Source: an uncultured Prochlorococcus sp.
GTDB lineage: Bacteria > Cyanobacteriota > Cyanobacteriia > PCC-6307 > Cyanobiaceae
DNA length: 64,000 nucleotides
Assembly (NCBI GenBank): GCA_902596585.1
Contig: CACJUL010000002.1
Span: 26,079 to 90,078 of the forward strand
Direction: 5' to 3'
Within the stretch, counting starts at the first letter, position 1; each line of letters begins with the position of its first letter. Under the pieces are notes generated by a model. It was not told where the DNA came from. It ran no database searches and was given only the letters and a program-made list of their open reading frames with translations. Of the stretch, positions 33,349 to 42,314 are shown in pieces. The translations under genes and the position numbers were made by a program.

Positions 33349-33405
33349 GGGGGCAACCCCATACTCCTCACACACTAAATTGCCCGTTTATTCGGGCTTT
33401 TTTTT
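33349..33405 (+). ncRNA. yfr1: small regulatory RNA Yfr1
   Basis: 57 nt with the full Yfr1 architecture: a 5' hairpin GGGG(GCAA)CCCC at 33349-33360, a single-stranded stretch with the ultraconserved core ACTCCTCACACACT at 33363-33376, and a terminator hairpin GCCCG-TTTATT-CGGGC followed by eight T from 33398. The location between guaB and trxA is the known one in Prochlorococcus. Yfr1 is a highly abundant RNA acting by base pairing of its core with mRNAs, including outer-membrane protein mRNAs in strain MED4. The same 14-nt core recurs at 61292-61305. Confidence 0.95.
33381..33405 (+). terminator. Rho-independent terminator of Yfr1
   Basis: GCCCG/CGGGC stem with a six-base loop and a T-tract of eight; forms the 3' hairpin of Yfr1 and separates it from trxA. 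Confidence 0.93.
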
Positions 33406-33496
33406 AGATATTTTGTTACTTATATTATTTTATCTGTAATGAAATCATCACTTATAAGAATTGCCTGCTAAATTTTCTTAAAGGAATACTTAAATT

Positions 33497-33820
33497 ATGT
33501 CATCAGCTCCAGCCGTAACTGACTCTTCATTTGACAAGGATGTACTTCAAAGTGATCTACCAGTATTGGTTGATTTTTGGGCGCCATGGTGTGGTCCATG
33601 CAGGATGGTTGCACCAGTTGTGGAAGAAATCTCAAAAGATTTTGAAGGAAAAATTAAAGTTTTTAAATTAAATACAGATGAGAACCCAAATGTTGCTAGT
33701 CAATACGGAATCAGAAGTATTCCAACTTTGATGATCTTTAAAGGCGGGCAAAAGGTTGATACAGTTGTAGGGGCAGTGCCAAAGGCAACTCTTTCGAGTA
33801 CTTTAACTAAACATCTATAA
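33497..33820 (+). CDS. trxA: thioredoxin
   Basis: 107-aa m-type thioredoxin with the WAPWCGPCR active site (Cys32 and Cys35), cis-Pro in [11 protein letters not shown], and normal length. Reduces Calvin-cycle and other disulfides using ferredoxin- or NADPH-derived electrons. A ribosome-binding AAGGA lies 12 bases before the ATG. Followed by hisH after 11 bases. Confidence 0.97.
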   Translation: MSSAPAVTDSSFDKDVLQSDLPVLVDFWAPWCGPCRMVAPVVEEISKDFEGKIKVFKLNTDENPNVASQYGIRSIPTLMIFKGGQKVDTVVGAVPKATLSSTLTKHL

Positions 33821-33831
33821 GATAAATAACT

Positions 33832-34449
33832 TTGCATAAAATTGGACTTATAGATTATGGAATGGGTAATATTCATTCCGTTACAAAATCTCTGGAAAGT
33901 CTTGGTGAAGAAATACTTTTAATTAATAACTTTAATGAATCAAAGGACTGTAAAGCGTTAATACTTCCTGGAGTTGGAGCCTTTGACCCTGCGATGATTA
34001 ATCTCATGGATACGGATTTGATTAGTGATTTAAAAAATTGGATTAATAGTGGGAAATCTTTTTTAGGTATTTGTTTAGGACTTCAACTTCTTTTTGAATC
34101 AAGTGATGAAGGAATAGTTCAAGGACTAGGCATTTATAAAGGAAAAATAAAAAAAATTCCTGAAGTAGTTAACCAAAGAATTCCTCATATGGGTTGGTGC
34201 CAACTTTTACCTACAAAATCAAACACTCTTTTAGGGCTAGAAGAAATAAATAATTGGGTTTATTTTGTACATTCCTATCATGCAGTCCCTTATGACAATA
34301 ATATTATTGCTGCTCAGGTTAATTATGGTTCTGAAAAATTAACAGCGATTATTGAGAATGATAATTTAATAGCGTGTCAATTTCATCCAGAAAAATCTGG
34401 TAAAACTGGAGAAAAACTTTTGAGAAGATGGCTTAGTAATATTCAATAA
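33832..34449 (+). CDS. hisH: imidazole glycerol phosphate synthase, glutaminase subunit
   Basis: 205-aa class I glutamine amidotransferase that supplies ammonia to HisF in histidine synthesis. Nucleophile Cys81 in GICLGLQLLF, His and Glu in CQFHPEKSG, and the HisH-typical IDYGMGNIHSV at the N-terminus. Start is TTG at 33832; conserved sequence begins at residue 3, so no other start is likely. Confidence 0.97.
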   Translation: MHKIGLIDYGMGNIHSVTKSLESLGEEILLINNFNESKDCKALILPGVGAFDPAMINLMDTDLISDLKNWINSGKSFLGICLGLQLLFESSDEGIVQGLGIYKGKIKKIPEVVNQRIPHMGWCQLLPTKSNTLLGLEEINNWVYFVHSYHAVPYDNNIIAAQVNYGSEKLTAIIENDNLIACQFHPEKSGKTGEKLLRRWLSNIQ

Positions 34450-34462
34450 CTGATAATTACTT

Positions 34463-35062
34463 ATGAAGTCAAATTTAAGATTAATAGGTGGTAAAAAACT
34501 CCAAAGTCCTAATAACACTCATACAAGACCAACAACTTTGAGAGTGAGAGAGGCAATATTTAACATACTAAATAATAGAGTTGAAGATAGTAACTGGTTA
34601 GATTTATTTAGTGGAACAGGGACCATATCCTGTGAAGCATTTAATCATGGGGCAAGAAAAATAATTGCAATTGAAAAAAATATAAACAACTCAAAAATCT
34701 GCTTAAAAAACCTACTTTCTTTGCAGGATATAGAGAATAGGAAGAACGATATTGATGTTATTTGTAAAGACGTTTTGAACTGGACAAAACCAAATTATGA
34801 GAGGAATTTATCATCAAAAATTATGGATTTAAACAAATTAAAATTTGATTTTGTTTATCTAGATCCTCCATATGACGTGAATTTTCATGAATTAGTTCTA
34901 AATCAAATATTTAATTGTAATTTCTTAAAAAAAGAGTCAACTGTTATTTGTGAACATTCTCCAAACCTCAATATTAAAAAGAGTAATTTATGGGAAACTA
35001 TAGATGTAAGAGACTATGGACAGTCACGATTAACATTTTTAATCAATGTCCAACATGCCTGA
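34463..35062 (+). CDS. rsmD: 16S rRNA (guanine(966)-N(2))-methyltransferase
   Basis: 199 aa Rossmann methyltransferase. SAM site [18 protein letters not shown], catalytic motif FVYLDPPYD, and the N-terminal [16 protein letters not shown] are RsmD signatures. Its last 24 bases overlap the 3' end of petG on the other strand. Confidence 0.93.
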   Translation: MKSNLRLIGGKKLQSPNNTHTRPTTLRVREAIFNILNNRVEDSNWLDLFSGTGTISCEAFNHGARKIIAIEKNINNSKICLKNLLSLQDIENRKNDIDVICKDVLNWTKPNYERNLSSKIMDLNKLKFDFVYLDPPYDVNFHELVLNQIFNCNFLKKESTVICEHSPNLNIKKSNLWETIDVRDYGQSRLTFLINVQHA

Positions 35063-35158
35063 ACCTCTTCTGTATTGATTCCATGCACTTACAAATAATC
35101 CAAGAAGAGTTATTGGAACTAAACCTAAAACAATTCCACATAGAAGAGGCTCAATCAT
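35039..35158 (-). CDS. petG: cytochrome b6f complex subunit PetG
   Basis: 39 codons; begins [20 protein letters not shown] and continues with a single helix and WNQYRRG, which is PetG. It is the small subunit V needed for assembly and stability of cytochrome b6f in the thylakoid. The stop (35039-35041) lies inside the end of rsmD, giving a 24-bp tail-to-tail overlap. Its start is 54 bases from the divergent cytochrome gene, so the two share a promoter region. Confidence 0.95.
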   Translation of the reverse strand: MIEPLLCGIVLGLVPITLLGLFVSAWNQYRRGSGMLDID

Positions 35159-35212
35159 TTCTTTGACTTTTTAAAATCCTTATTCACAATTCTTACATAG
35201 AGATTATTTTTT

Positions 35213-35599
35213 GTGTCAACATCTTCATCATCTGCAGCAGAAAGAGACTTTAAAAAAGAATTTTTTAAAATGTTTTTTATTGTTTTTGTGCTTTTAATTT
35301 TATGTTTTTCAATTTTTTTTATAAATTATAATGAAAATAACAAATATATTATTAAAACTCTTGAGCTTAATGGCTCTACTGAGAAAGGAGATGCTCTTTT
35401 TAAGATAAATTGTGTTGGATGTCATGGAATTACAGCAAGAGGATTAGTGGGGCCAGACTTACACTCAGTAACTCAACGTTTGAGTGATAAAGAAATAATT
35501 AAACAAGTTACTGGCGGCCTTACTCCTCCAATGCCAAGTTTTGAAATTGATCCTGTAAATATGTCAAATTTATTAAAGTATCTTCATAGCCTTGAATAA
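35213..35599 (+). CDS. cytM: membrane-anchored c-type cytochrome, likely cytochrome cM
   Basis: 128 aa: basic N-terminus, one membrane helix at about residues 18-37 that is not followed by a signal cleavage site, then a small class I cytochrome with CVGCHG (Cys67, Cys70, His71) and Met107 in PPMPSF as the sixth haem ligand. This fits cyanobacterial cytochrome cM. Its role is debated (respiratory electron flow or repression of photosynthesis). GTG start at 35213. The next gene starts 2 bases after its stop. Confidence 0.8.
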   Translation: MSTSSSSAAERDFKKEFFKMFFIVFVLLILCFSIFFINYNENNKYIIKTLELNGSTEKGDALFKINCVGCHGITARGLVGPDLHSVTQRLSDKEIIKQVTGGLTPPMPSFEIDPVNMSNLLKYLHSLE

Positions 35600-35601
35600 T
35601 T

Positions 35602-36345
35602 TTGAAGAAAAATTTCTCTAATTTAAAGGTAATATTAGTCGAACCAAATGGCCCTTTAAATGTAGGGAGTGTTGCTAGATTATGTTCAAACTTTGAAGTT
35701 GAAGAATTAAGAATCGTTTCTCCAAAATGCGATATTTTTTCCTTAGAAGCAAAAAAAATGGCTCTTAAAGGTCAAAAATACCTTGATCATTGTAAGATTT
35801 TTGATAATCTTGAAAAAGCAATTTTTGATTGTGATTTAGTTCTCGCAACTTCAGGAAGGATTGATGTAACTAATAATTCTTCTTTTGAATCTTTTGAAGA
35901 TGTATTTAATTGGACGATATCTTTTAAAAAGATAAAAAATTTAGCAATTATATTTGGCAGAGAAGATAGAGGTTTAACTAATAGAGAATTACTTCTAGCA
36001 AATAAGACTTTTAATATCCCAACTTCTCAAAATAATCCTTCTTTAAATCTCTCTCACGCAGTTTCAATAGTTTTATATGAATTAAATCAGTCCTCTAAAA
36101 AAAATATCAATGAGAAATTAGAGGTTTTTAATCTTGCATCAACAAAACAAATACACGACTCATTTGTGGAGATAGAGGAAATACTTTTGGAAGTTGGATA
36201 TCTTTTAAAACATACATCAAGTGCAAAAATAAGTAAATTTAAAAAATTTATTTTAAGGGCAAATACATCGATGCACGAGATAAATGTTTTACGAGGAATT
36301 GTCCATCAAATAAAATGGTTTTTGAATAATTCAAAAAAAAATTAA
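35602..36345 (+). CDS. SPOUT RNA methyltransferase, TrmJ/TrmH-like
   Basis: 247 aa. N-terminal VILVEPNGPLNVGSVARL is the SpoU motif 1; motif 2 is LAIIFGREDRGLTN and motif 3 SLNLSHAVSIVLYEL. The C-terminal helical tail is as in TrmJ, which 2'-O-methylates tRNA position 32; whether the target is tRNA or rRNA cannot be told. TTG start at 35602, 2 bases after cytM. Confidence 0.88.
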   Translation: MKKNFSNLKVILVEPNGPLNVGSVARLCSNFEVEELRIVSPKCDIFSLEAKKMALKGQKYLDHCKIFDNLEKAIFDCDLVLATSGRIDVTNNSSFESFEDVFNWTISFKKIKNLAIIFGREDRGLTNRELLLANKTFNIPTSQNNPSLNLSHAVSIVLYELNQSSKKNINEKLEVFNLASTKQIHDSFVEIEEILLEVGYLLKHTSSAKISKFKKFILRANTSMHEINVLRGIVHQIKWFLNNSKKN

Positions 36346-36466
36346 AAACTTTTAAATTGAATTAGGATTTAATTTCTTATAGTTTAAATTTAATTGGGAT
36401 ATTTACTAAAAACATTTTCTGAAGTAACATCTATTGATTATTTGAATATTTAAGAAAATTAAAATT

Positions 36467-37555
36467 GTGACTACAACAAAGAAAAGAAGAGTTTTCCCCT
36501 TTACAGCTGTAATTGGTCAGGAAGAAATGAAATTAGCTCTCTTGTTAAATGTTATTGATCCAAGAATTGGAGGAGTGATGATAATGGGTGATAGAGGAAC
36601 TGGGAAGTCTACTACAATTAGAGCTCTAGCTGATTTGTTACCTGCTATAGATGTTGTTAAAGACGATCCATATAATAGTTCCTTAATTGATCCAGATTTG
36701 CAGAGTAAGGAGGTTTTGGAAAAAATTGTTCAAGGAGAAAATCTAGAAAGTATTCAAAAACAAGTCCCTATGGTTGATTTACCTTTAGGAGCAACTGAAG
36801 ATAGGCTTTGTGGAACCATAGATATAGAGAAGGCTTTAAGTGAAGGTGTTAAGGCATTTGAACCTGGATTATTGGCTAAAGCTAATAGGGGTTTACTATA
36901 TGTTGATGAGGTAAATTTGCTTGATGATCATTTAGTTGATGTACTTTTAGATTCTGCGGCTTCCGGATGGAATACAGTTGAAAGGGAGGGTGTCTCAGTT
37001 AGACATCCTGCAAGGTTTGTTCTTATAGGTTCAGGTAATCCAGAAGAAGGTGAATTAAGGCCTCAGCTATTGGACAGATTTGGAATGAGTGTTGAGGTTA
37101 AAACAGTTAGAGATGCTGAACTAAGAGTTCAAGTAGTGGATCAAAGAACTTCTTTTGATGATAATCCTGATGAGTTTTCATTGAGTGTTGAGACACAACA
37201 GAATGAACTTCAACAAAAGGTTATTAAAGCTCAAGAAATATTAAATTCAGTTCAAATGGATGATGACCTTAGATTGAATATATCTGCGATATGTGGAGAA
37301 CTTGATGTTGATGGTTTACGTGGGGATATTGTTACAAATCGATCGGCAAGGGCAATTGCCGCTTTCGAGGGAAGAACTGAAGTACAAGAGGATGATATAG
37401 CAAGGGTTATTTCTTGTTCTTTAAGACACAGGTTAAGAAAAGACCCTCTAGAACAAGTTGATTCAGGTGAAAGAGTTATTCAAGCTTTTTGTAAAGTATT
37501 TGATTTAGATGAAAAAGAAAATCTTTCAAAATTCCAATTGTCTGCAGAAGCTTAA
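36467..37555 (+). CDS. chlI: magnesium chelatase subunit ChlI
   Basis: 362-aa AAA+ ATPase subunit of Mg-protoporphyrin chelatase, the branch point to chlorophyll. Walker [10 protein letters not shown] at residues 41-49, Walker [14 protein letters not shown], sensor [22 protein letters not shown] start at 36467; the conserved [11 protein letters not shown] begins at residue 12. Leads a tight cluster with ruvC (5-base gap) and 5-FCL. Confidence 0.97.
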   Translation: MTTTKKRRVFPFTAVIGQEEMKLALLLNVIDPRIGGVMIMGDRGTGKSTTIRALADLLPAIDVVKDDPYNSSLIDPDLQSKEVLEKIVQGENLESIQKQVPMVDLPLGATEDRLCGTIDIEKALSEGVKAFEPGLLAKANRGLLYVDEVNLLDDHLVDVLLDSAASGWNTVEREGVSVRHPARFVLIGSGNPEEGELRPQLLDRFGMSVEVKTVRDAELRVQVVDQRTSFDDNPDEFSLSVETQQNELQQKVIKAQEILNSVQMDDDLRLNISAICGELDVDGLRGDIVTNRSARAIAAFEGRTEVQEDDIARVISCSLRHRLRKDPLEQVDSGERVIQAFCKVFDLDEKENLSKFQLSAEA

Positions 37556-37560
37556 TTACT

Positions 37561-38034
37561 GTGAGAATAATTGGAATAGATCCTGGATTAGCCAGAGTTG
37601 GTTATGGAATTATTGAAATTGAAAATGAAAGAAAAAAATTGTTAGATTGTGGCATTATTCAGACATGTAAAGACAAAAAAGAAGAAGATAGACTCTACGA
37701 GATATTCAAAGATCTTAATGAGTTAATTAATCATTGGAATCCAAATGTAGCAGCGGTAGAAAAATTTTTCTTCTATAAATCAAGTACTACTATCAGTGTG
37801 GTGCAGGCTAGAGGAGTGATTATGATGATATTAGCCTCTAAAAACATTCAGGTTAGTGAGTATTCTCCTGCGCAAATAAAGTTAACCATTGCTGGGTCTG
37901 GAAAAGCATCTAAGAAAGAAGTTCTTGATGCTGTTATGTACAACTTGGAACTTGAAAAACCTCCAAAACCTGATGATTCAGCAGATGCGTTGGCTATAGC
38001 ACTAACAAAACTAAATGAAGAAGGCTTTAACTGA
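37561..38034 (+). CDS. ruvC: crossover junction endodeoxyribonuclease RuvC
   Basis: 157 aa Holliday-junction resolvase, RNase H-like fold. Acidic residues are in place: Asp7 in [14 protein letters not shown], Glu in [11 protein letters not shown], and the C-terminal [15 protein letters not shown] start at 37561. Co-directional with chlI and the 5-FCL gene, 5 and 9 bases apart. Confidence 0.96.
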   Translation: MRIIGIDPGLARVGYGIIEIENERKKLLDCGIIQTCKDKKEEDRLYEIFKDLNELINHWNPNVAAVEKFFFYKSSTTISVVQARGVIMMILASKNIQVSEYSPAQIKLTIAGSGKASKKEVLDAVMYNLELEKPPKPDDSADALAIALTKLNEEGFN

Positions 38035-38043
38035 AAATTAAAT

Positions 38044-38601
38044 ATGACTATTTATGAAAAAAAGAAATTAGAGAGGGATATGTTTAGAAAAATTAGAGAT
38101 GCGATTCCCCATTTTCAAAGGGAAAATGTAGAAAAGAATGTAAAAATATATGTTGATTCATTCTTGAAGGAACATAAAAATATTGGTTATATAGCAATAT
38201 ATTGGCCTCTAAAAAATGAAGTAGATATCAGAAGTTTAAAGGAAAAAATTCCTCTAGCTTTGCCCAGATGTAAAGATAAAAAAGAGTTATTATTTTATCC
38301 ATGGGATGAAAATCCTCTTACTAAAGATTCTGAAGGGATACTAAGTCCAAATAACTCATTTTCATTAACTCATAAGGAGATAAGTATGATATTGGTCCCA
38401 TGTCTTTCTGTCGATAAGAATTTAATGAGACTAGGTTATGGAGGAGGCTATTTTGATAAATTAAGGAGTGATAAAAATTGGAGAGATATTCCATGCATTG
38501 GAGTATTGACTTCTAACTGTTTAAGTACTAATCCTTTAACCAGAGCTGAGTGGGATGTTCCTTTATCTGGCTTTATCACAGAAAAAGAAATATTTGTATA
38601 A
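38044..38601 (+). CDS. 5-formyltetrahydrofolate cyclo-ligase
   Basis: 185 aa. Converts 5-formyl-THF to methenyl-THF with ATP. The C-terminal signature LVPCLSVDKNLMRLGYGGGY (ending FDK) is complete, and WPLKNEVDIRSL is typical. Third gene of the chlI-ruvC group by spacing. Confidence 0.92.
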   Translation: MTIYEKKKLERDMFRKIRDAIPHFQRENVEKNVKIYVDSFLKEHKNIGYIAIYWPLKNEVDIRSLKEKIPLALPRCKDKKELLFYPWDENPLTKDSEGILSPNNSFSLTHKEISMILVPCLSVDKNLMRLGYGGGYFDKLRSDKNWRDIPCIGVLTSNCLSTNPLTRAEWDVPLSGFITEKEIFV

Positions 38602-38638
38602 TGAGAGATCTACGAGTAGTTTATTAATAGTTTTAAAA

Positions 38639-39058
38639 ATGGAAAATCAAGAAAAATACGATAATCTATCAAAATTAGTAGAAAAGTTGAAGAAATCAGA
38701 AGATCCAAAAAGAAAATATGAGTACATTTTGTGGTTGGGCAAAAAATTGAAAGAACCAGATAGTAATATCCTAGTTGAAGAGAATAAGGTTAAGGGTTGC
38801 GTTTCAGAAGTTTTTGTTAAGGCCACTATAATAGCCGGTAAATTATCTTGGGAAGGATATTCTGATGCTCTAATAACAAAGGGTTTGTTGGCATTTCTAA
38901 TTAGTGGATTAAATGAGTTAACACCATATGAAGTTGTTGAAATAGATAAAAAATTTATAGAGGATACTGGTTTGAAAGCAAGCTTAACTCCTTCACGATC
39001 AAATGGTTTTTTAAACATATTATTGAAAATGCAGTCTCAAGCAAATGAATTTCTGTAG
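38639..39058 (+). CDS. sufE: Fe-S cluster sulfur acceptor protein SufE
   Basis: Accepts sulfur from SufS for Fe-S cluster assembly. The active Cys is in NKVKGCVSEVFV and the fold spans KLVEKLKKSEDPKRKYEYIL to the C-terminus. An ATG at 38555 would overlap the 5-FCL gene by 47 bases and add 28 unconserved residues, so ATG 38639 (139 aa) is preferred; that length is usual for SufE. Confidence 0.93.
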   Translation: MENQEKYDNLSKLVEKLKKSEDPKRKYEYILWLGKKLKEPDSNILVEENKVKGCVSEVFVKATIIAGKLSWEGYSDALITKGLLAFLISGLNELTPYEVVEIDKKFIEDTGLKASLTPSRSNGFLNILLKMQSQANEFL

Positions 39059-39101
39059 GCCAATAATATAAAATTAAACTCAAAGCAAAAATAAATACAA
39101 A

Positions 39102-40403
39102 ATGAGAAAATGTAAAATTGGCATCGTAGGTTTTGGAACAGTAGGTACAGGAATTTATAAAATATTAAGTTCTGAAATTGATTCACATCCAATTCTAAAA
39201 GAAATTGAAATTGCAAAAATAGCAGTTAAAGATCTTACTAAAAAACGGGCTATTGAGGTAGATAATAGTTTATTGACTGATGATCCATCTAAATTAATTA
39301 ATGACCCTTCCATAGATGTAATTATTGAAGTAATGGGAGGTGTTGATTTAGCGAAGGATATTATTCTGCAATCTTTAAAATCAGGTAAATCTGTTGTGAC
39401 AGCAAATAAAGCAGTCATTGCAAGGTATGGAGAAGAAATATACAAAACTGCTGCTAAAGAAGGCGTTTATATATTGTCAGAGGCAGCAGTCTGCGGAGGG
39501 ATTCCAATAATTGAGCCATTAAAAAGATCACTAAAAAGTAACAGTATAAAAAAAATGGTTGGGATAATAAATGGCACTACAAATTTTATTCTTTCAAAGA
39601 TGGCAAATGAAAAAGCTGATTATAATGAAACATTAAAATTGGCTCAAAGCCTTGGGTATGCAGAATTAGATCCAACCTCAGATATTGAGGGTCATGACGC
39701 TGCTGATAAGATTTCTATTCTTAGTGAACTCGCATTTGGAGGGAAAATCAAACGAGACGAAATACATGCAGAGGGCATTAGTAAAATTAATCTAAAGGAT
39801 ATCGAATATGCGAATAAACTAGGATTTGAAATAAAACTTTTGGCTCTTGCTGAAAGGCAACAAATTAATCGTAATGATTCACTTGCTTTGAATATTTGGG
39901 TAGGCCCTTCCTTGATTCCAAAATCTCATCCGCTAGCAACAGTTATGGGAGTTAACAATGCATTATTGATAGAGGCTGATCCTCTTGGAGAAATAATGTT
40001 ATATGGTCCAGGTGCAGGGAGTGGTCCGACTGCTGCATCAGTAGTATCAGATATATTAAATCTGCATGCTGCCTCAGAAAAAAATAATAATTCAATCGAT
40101 CCATTATTATCTTTTAATTTCTGGAGAAACTGTCATATCATAGGACCATCTGAAATAAATAAAAAAAATTATCTTAGAATTATTTGTCTTGATAGTCCTG
40201 GCGTAATAGGAAAGATTGGAGATATTTTTGGAAATTATAATGTTTCAATCGAATCAATTGTTCAATTAGATGCAACTGAGGATAAAGCTGAAATTGTTGT
40301 TATTACTCATGAGGTGAATAATGGAAGTTTTGAAAAATCGAAAGATGAAATAAATTCGCTTAATGAAGTCAAAACTATTGCAAGTCAATTAAGTTGTATT
40401 TAA
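39102..40403 (+). CDS. hom: homoserine dehydrogenase
   Basis: 433 aa, aspartate semialdehyde to homoserine for threonine and methionine. NAD(P) fold CKIGIVGFGTVGTGIYKIL, catalytic GIINGTTNFILSKM and LGYAELDPTSDIEGHDAADK, and a C-terminal ACT domain (ICLDSPGVIGKIGDIFGNYN) for feedback by threonine. Monofunctional type, full length. Confidence 0.96.
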   Translation: MRKCKIGIVGFGTVGTGIYKILSSEIDSHPILKEIEIAKIAVKDLTKKRAIEVDNSLLTDDPSKLINDPSIDVIIEVMGGVDLAKDIILQSLKSGKSVVTANKAVIARYGEEIYKTAAKEGVYILSEAAVCGGIPIIEPLKRSLKSNSIKKMVGIINGTTNFILSKMANEKADYNETLKLAQSLGYAELDPTSDIEGHDAADKISILSELAFGGKIKRDEIHAEGISKINLKDIEYANKLGFEIKLLALAERQQINRNDSLALNIWVGPSLIPKSHPLATVMGVNNALLIEADPLGEIMLYGPGAGSGPTAASVVSDILNLHAASEKNNNSIDPLLSFNFWRNCHIIGPSEINKKNYLRIICLDSPGVIGKIGDIFGNYNVSIESIVQLDATEDKAEIVVITHEVNNGSFEKSKDEINSLNEVKTIASQLSCI

Positions 40404-40473
40404 AAAAATAGTTTGCAAATTTCTTCATGGCTTGTTAAACCGAAGAAAGAAAGTGTTTGGTTTTAGCACCTTA

Positions 40474-40725
40474 ATGATTCATTCAAAACTATTAATTAAT
40501 GAAAATCAAAAAAATAATTTAATTTGTTCTGAAAACCTTTACAAAGGTGCTTGTGTGAAAATTAAAAATAGCAATAAGACTTTTCAAGTAATTGGTCTAA
40601 ATATAGTAAAAAAAATTTGTTGGGTAAGAGAGTGGCCTTTTGCTTGTGATTCTAAAAAAACATTTGCTTTAGAAATAAGTCAAATAACATTACAAATTTT
40701 TTGTCCAAAACAAGCATCAGAATAA
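40474..40725 (+). CDS. small hypothetical protein
   Basis: 83 codons from ATG 40474; a TTG at 40432 would add 14 residues. Contains KGACVKIKNSNKTFQVIGLN and ICWVREWPFACDSKKTFALE, which suggests a small beta-rich (SH3-like) protein. Not recognised. Ends 17 bases before the receptor gene of the ABC transporter on the same strand. Confidence 0.6.
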   Translation: MIHSKLLINENQKNNLICSENLYKGACVKIKNSNKTFQVIGLNIVKKICWVREWPFACDSKKTFALEISQITLQIFCPKQASE

Positions 40726-40742
40726 TTTAGTATTTAAGAAAT

Positions 40743-42314
40743 ATGAAAAAAAAAGTTCTTTTATCAATATTTATTATTTTAATTTCTTTTTTACAGAATT
40801 CTTGTAGTTCAAAAAGAATATCAAAGAAAATTATAGTAGCAAGTTCTGGAAAAATAGAATCTTTAGATCCAGCAAGAGCTAATACACTTAAAGCGATTCA
40901 ATTAATAAGTTCTCTAGGAGATACATTATATGAATTAAATTCTAATGGAGAATTAAAACCTAAACTGGCATCTGAGATGCCAATTATTTCAAAGAATAGA
41001 CTTCAAATAATTATTAATTTAAGAAAAAATGTTTTTTTTCACGATGGAACTTCGCTTAATTCAAATGCAATAAAGTTTACTTTTGATAGATTCAAAAAAA
41101 TTGGAACAATGAATTATATTCTTGGAAATAAGATTAAATCAATAGAAACCCCAAGTGAGCATTCAGTCATAATAAATCTAAATAAACCATCAAGTTCTTT
41201 AAATGGTCTACTTACATCAGTAAATTTAACGCCGATCTCTCCAACATTTTATAAAGAATATTCTGATAAGTTTCTAAATGAAAAATTTGTTGGTACTGGT
41301 AAATATGCGCTGACTAGTTTTTCGAACGAAGTTCAATTAATTGAACCTAATTTGAATTATTGGGGTGAAAAGCCCTTAAATAATGGTATTAATTTCGTGG
41401 GATATTCCAATTCATCTTCACTTTTCGGAGCTTTAAAAAGTAAACAAATTGATGTGCTTTTATCAAATTCAATTGACGATAGTCAGAGAAATAGTTTAAA
41501 CAATCTAAGTAAAATTAAAAAATTTAAAGAAGGTAATAGTCCTTTTACAGAATTAAGTTTTATCAGCCTTAGAACTAACTTTTACCCATTGAATAATAGA
41601 AATGTAAGGCTTGCCTTGGCAAAAAGTCTTAACAGAAAATTAATTAGTGAAAAAGTTAGCTATGGGCAGAGAATACCAACTAGATCACTAATTCCCCCTA
41701 TATTAAAAAAGGATTATCAAGCTTATTGGCCTAAATATGATTATTCAGAAGCAAGAAAGTTATTGCAAAATGAGAATTATTGCAATGGAAATATACTGAG
41801 AATCCCTCTTACCTATAGATCAAACGTACCTGCTGATAAGCTTATTGCTCTGACATGGCAGGAAGAAATAAAAAATTATTTGAAAGATTGTATTACAATT
41901 GAACTTAACGGTGTTGAATCTACAACAGTTTATAAGAATCTAAGTTTAGGGCTTTATACAGCCGTTATCCTTGATTGGACTGGGGCTTATTCAGATCCAG
42001 AAGCTTATCTCACCCCTCTTTTGAGCTGTGATGAAATAGTTGAAGGTACATGTAAAAAAGGTGAATCTGTTTATAGTGGGAGTTTTTGGGGATCAAACAA
42101 AGTTGAAAGTTTATTTCTTGAGAGTGAAAATATAAGTGGAAATAAAAGATTAGATAAACTTTTTGAAATTGAAGAAATAGCAGCAAATTCAATCCCTTAC
42201 ATTCCTATTTGGATATCCTCTCAGAAAGCATGGTCTCAAAATAATATATCAAAACCTATTTTTAATGGTGCAGGAATAATTCAATTAAGCGATCTAGAGT
42301 TAATTAATGAGTAG
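40743..42314 (+). CDS. ABC transporter substrate-binding protein, oligopeptide type
   Basis: 523 aa, SBP family 5 (DppA/OppA/NikA-like). N-terminal signal with an approximate lipobox ending at NSC, so probably a lipoprotein. Family blocks: GKIESLDPARANTLKA, NLRKNVFFHDGTSLNS and NNRNVRLALAKSLNRKLI. The ligand is unknown: peptides, nickel and other small molecules all use this fold. Overlaps the permease gene by 8 bases. Confidence 0.88.
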   Translation: MKKKVLLSIFIILISFLQNSCSSKRISKKIIVASSGKIESLDPARANTLKAIQLISSLGDTLYELNSNGELKPKLASEMPIISKNRLQIIINLRKNVFFHDGTSLNSNAIKFTFDRFKKIGTMNYILGNKIKSIETPSEHSVIINLNKPSSSLNGLLTSVNLTPISPTFYKEYSDKFLNEKFVGTGKYALTSFSNEVQLIEPNLNYWGEKPLNNGINFVGYSNSSSLFGALKSKQIDVLLSNSIDDSQRNSLNNLSKIKKFKEGNSPFTELSFISLRTNFYPLNNRNVRLALAKSLNRKLISEKVSYGQRIPTRSLIPPILKKDYQAYWPKYDYSEARKLLQNENYCNGNILRIPLTYRSNVPADKLIALTWQEEIKNYLKDCITIELNGVESTTVYKNLSLGLYTAVILDWTGAYSDPEAYLTPLLSCDEIVEGTCKKGESVYSGSFWGSNKVESLFLESENISGNKRLDKLFEIEEIAANSIPYIPIWISSQKAWSQNNISKPIFNGAGIIQLSDLELINE

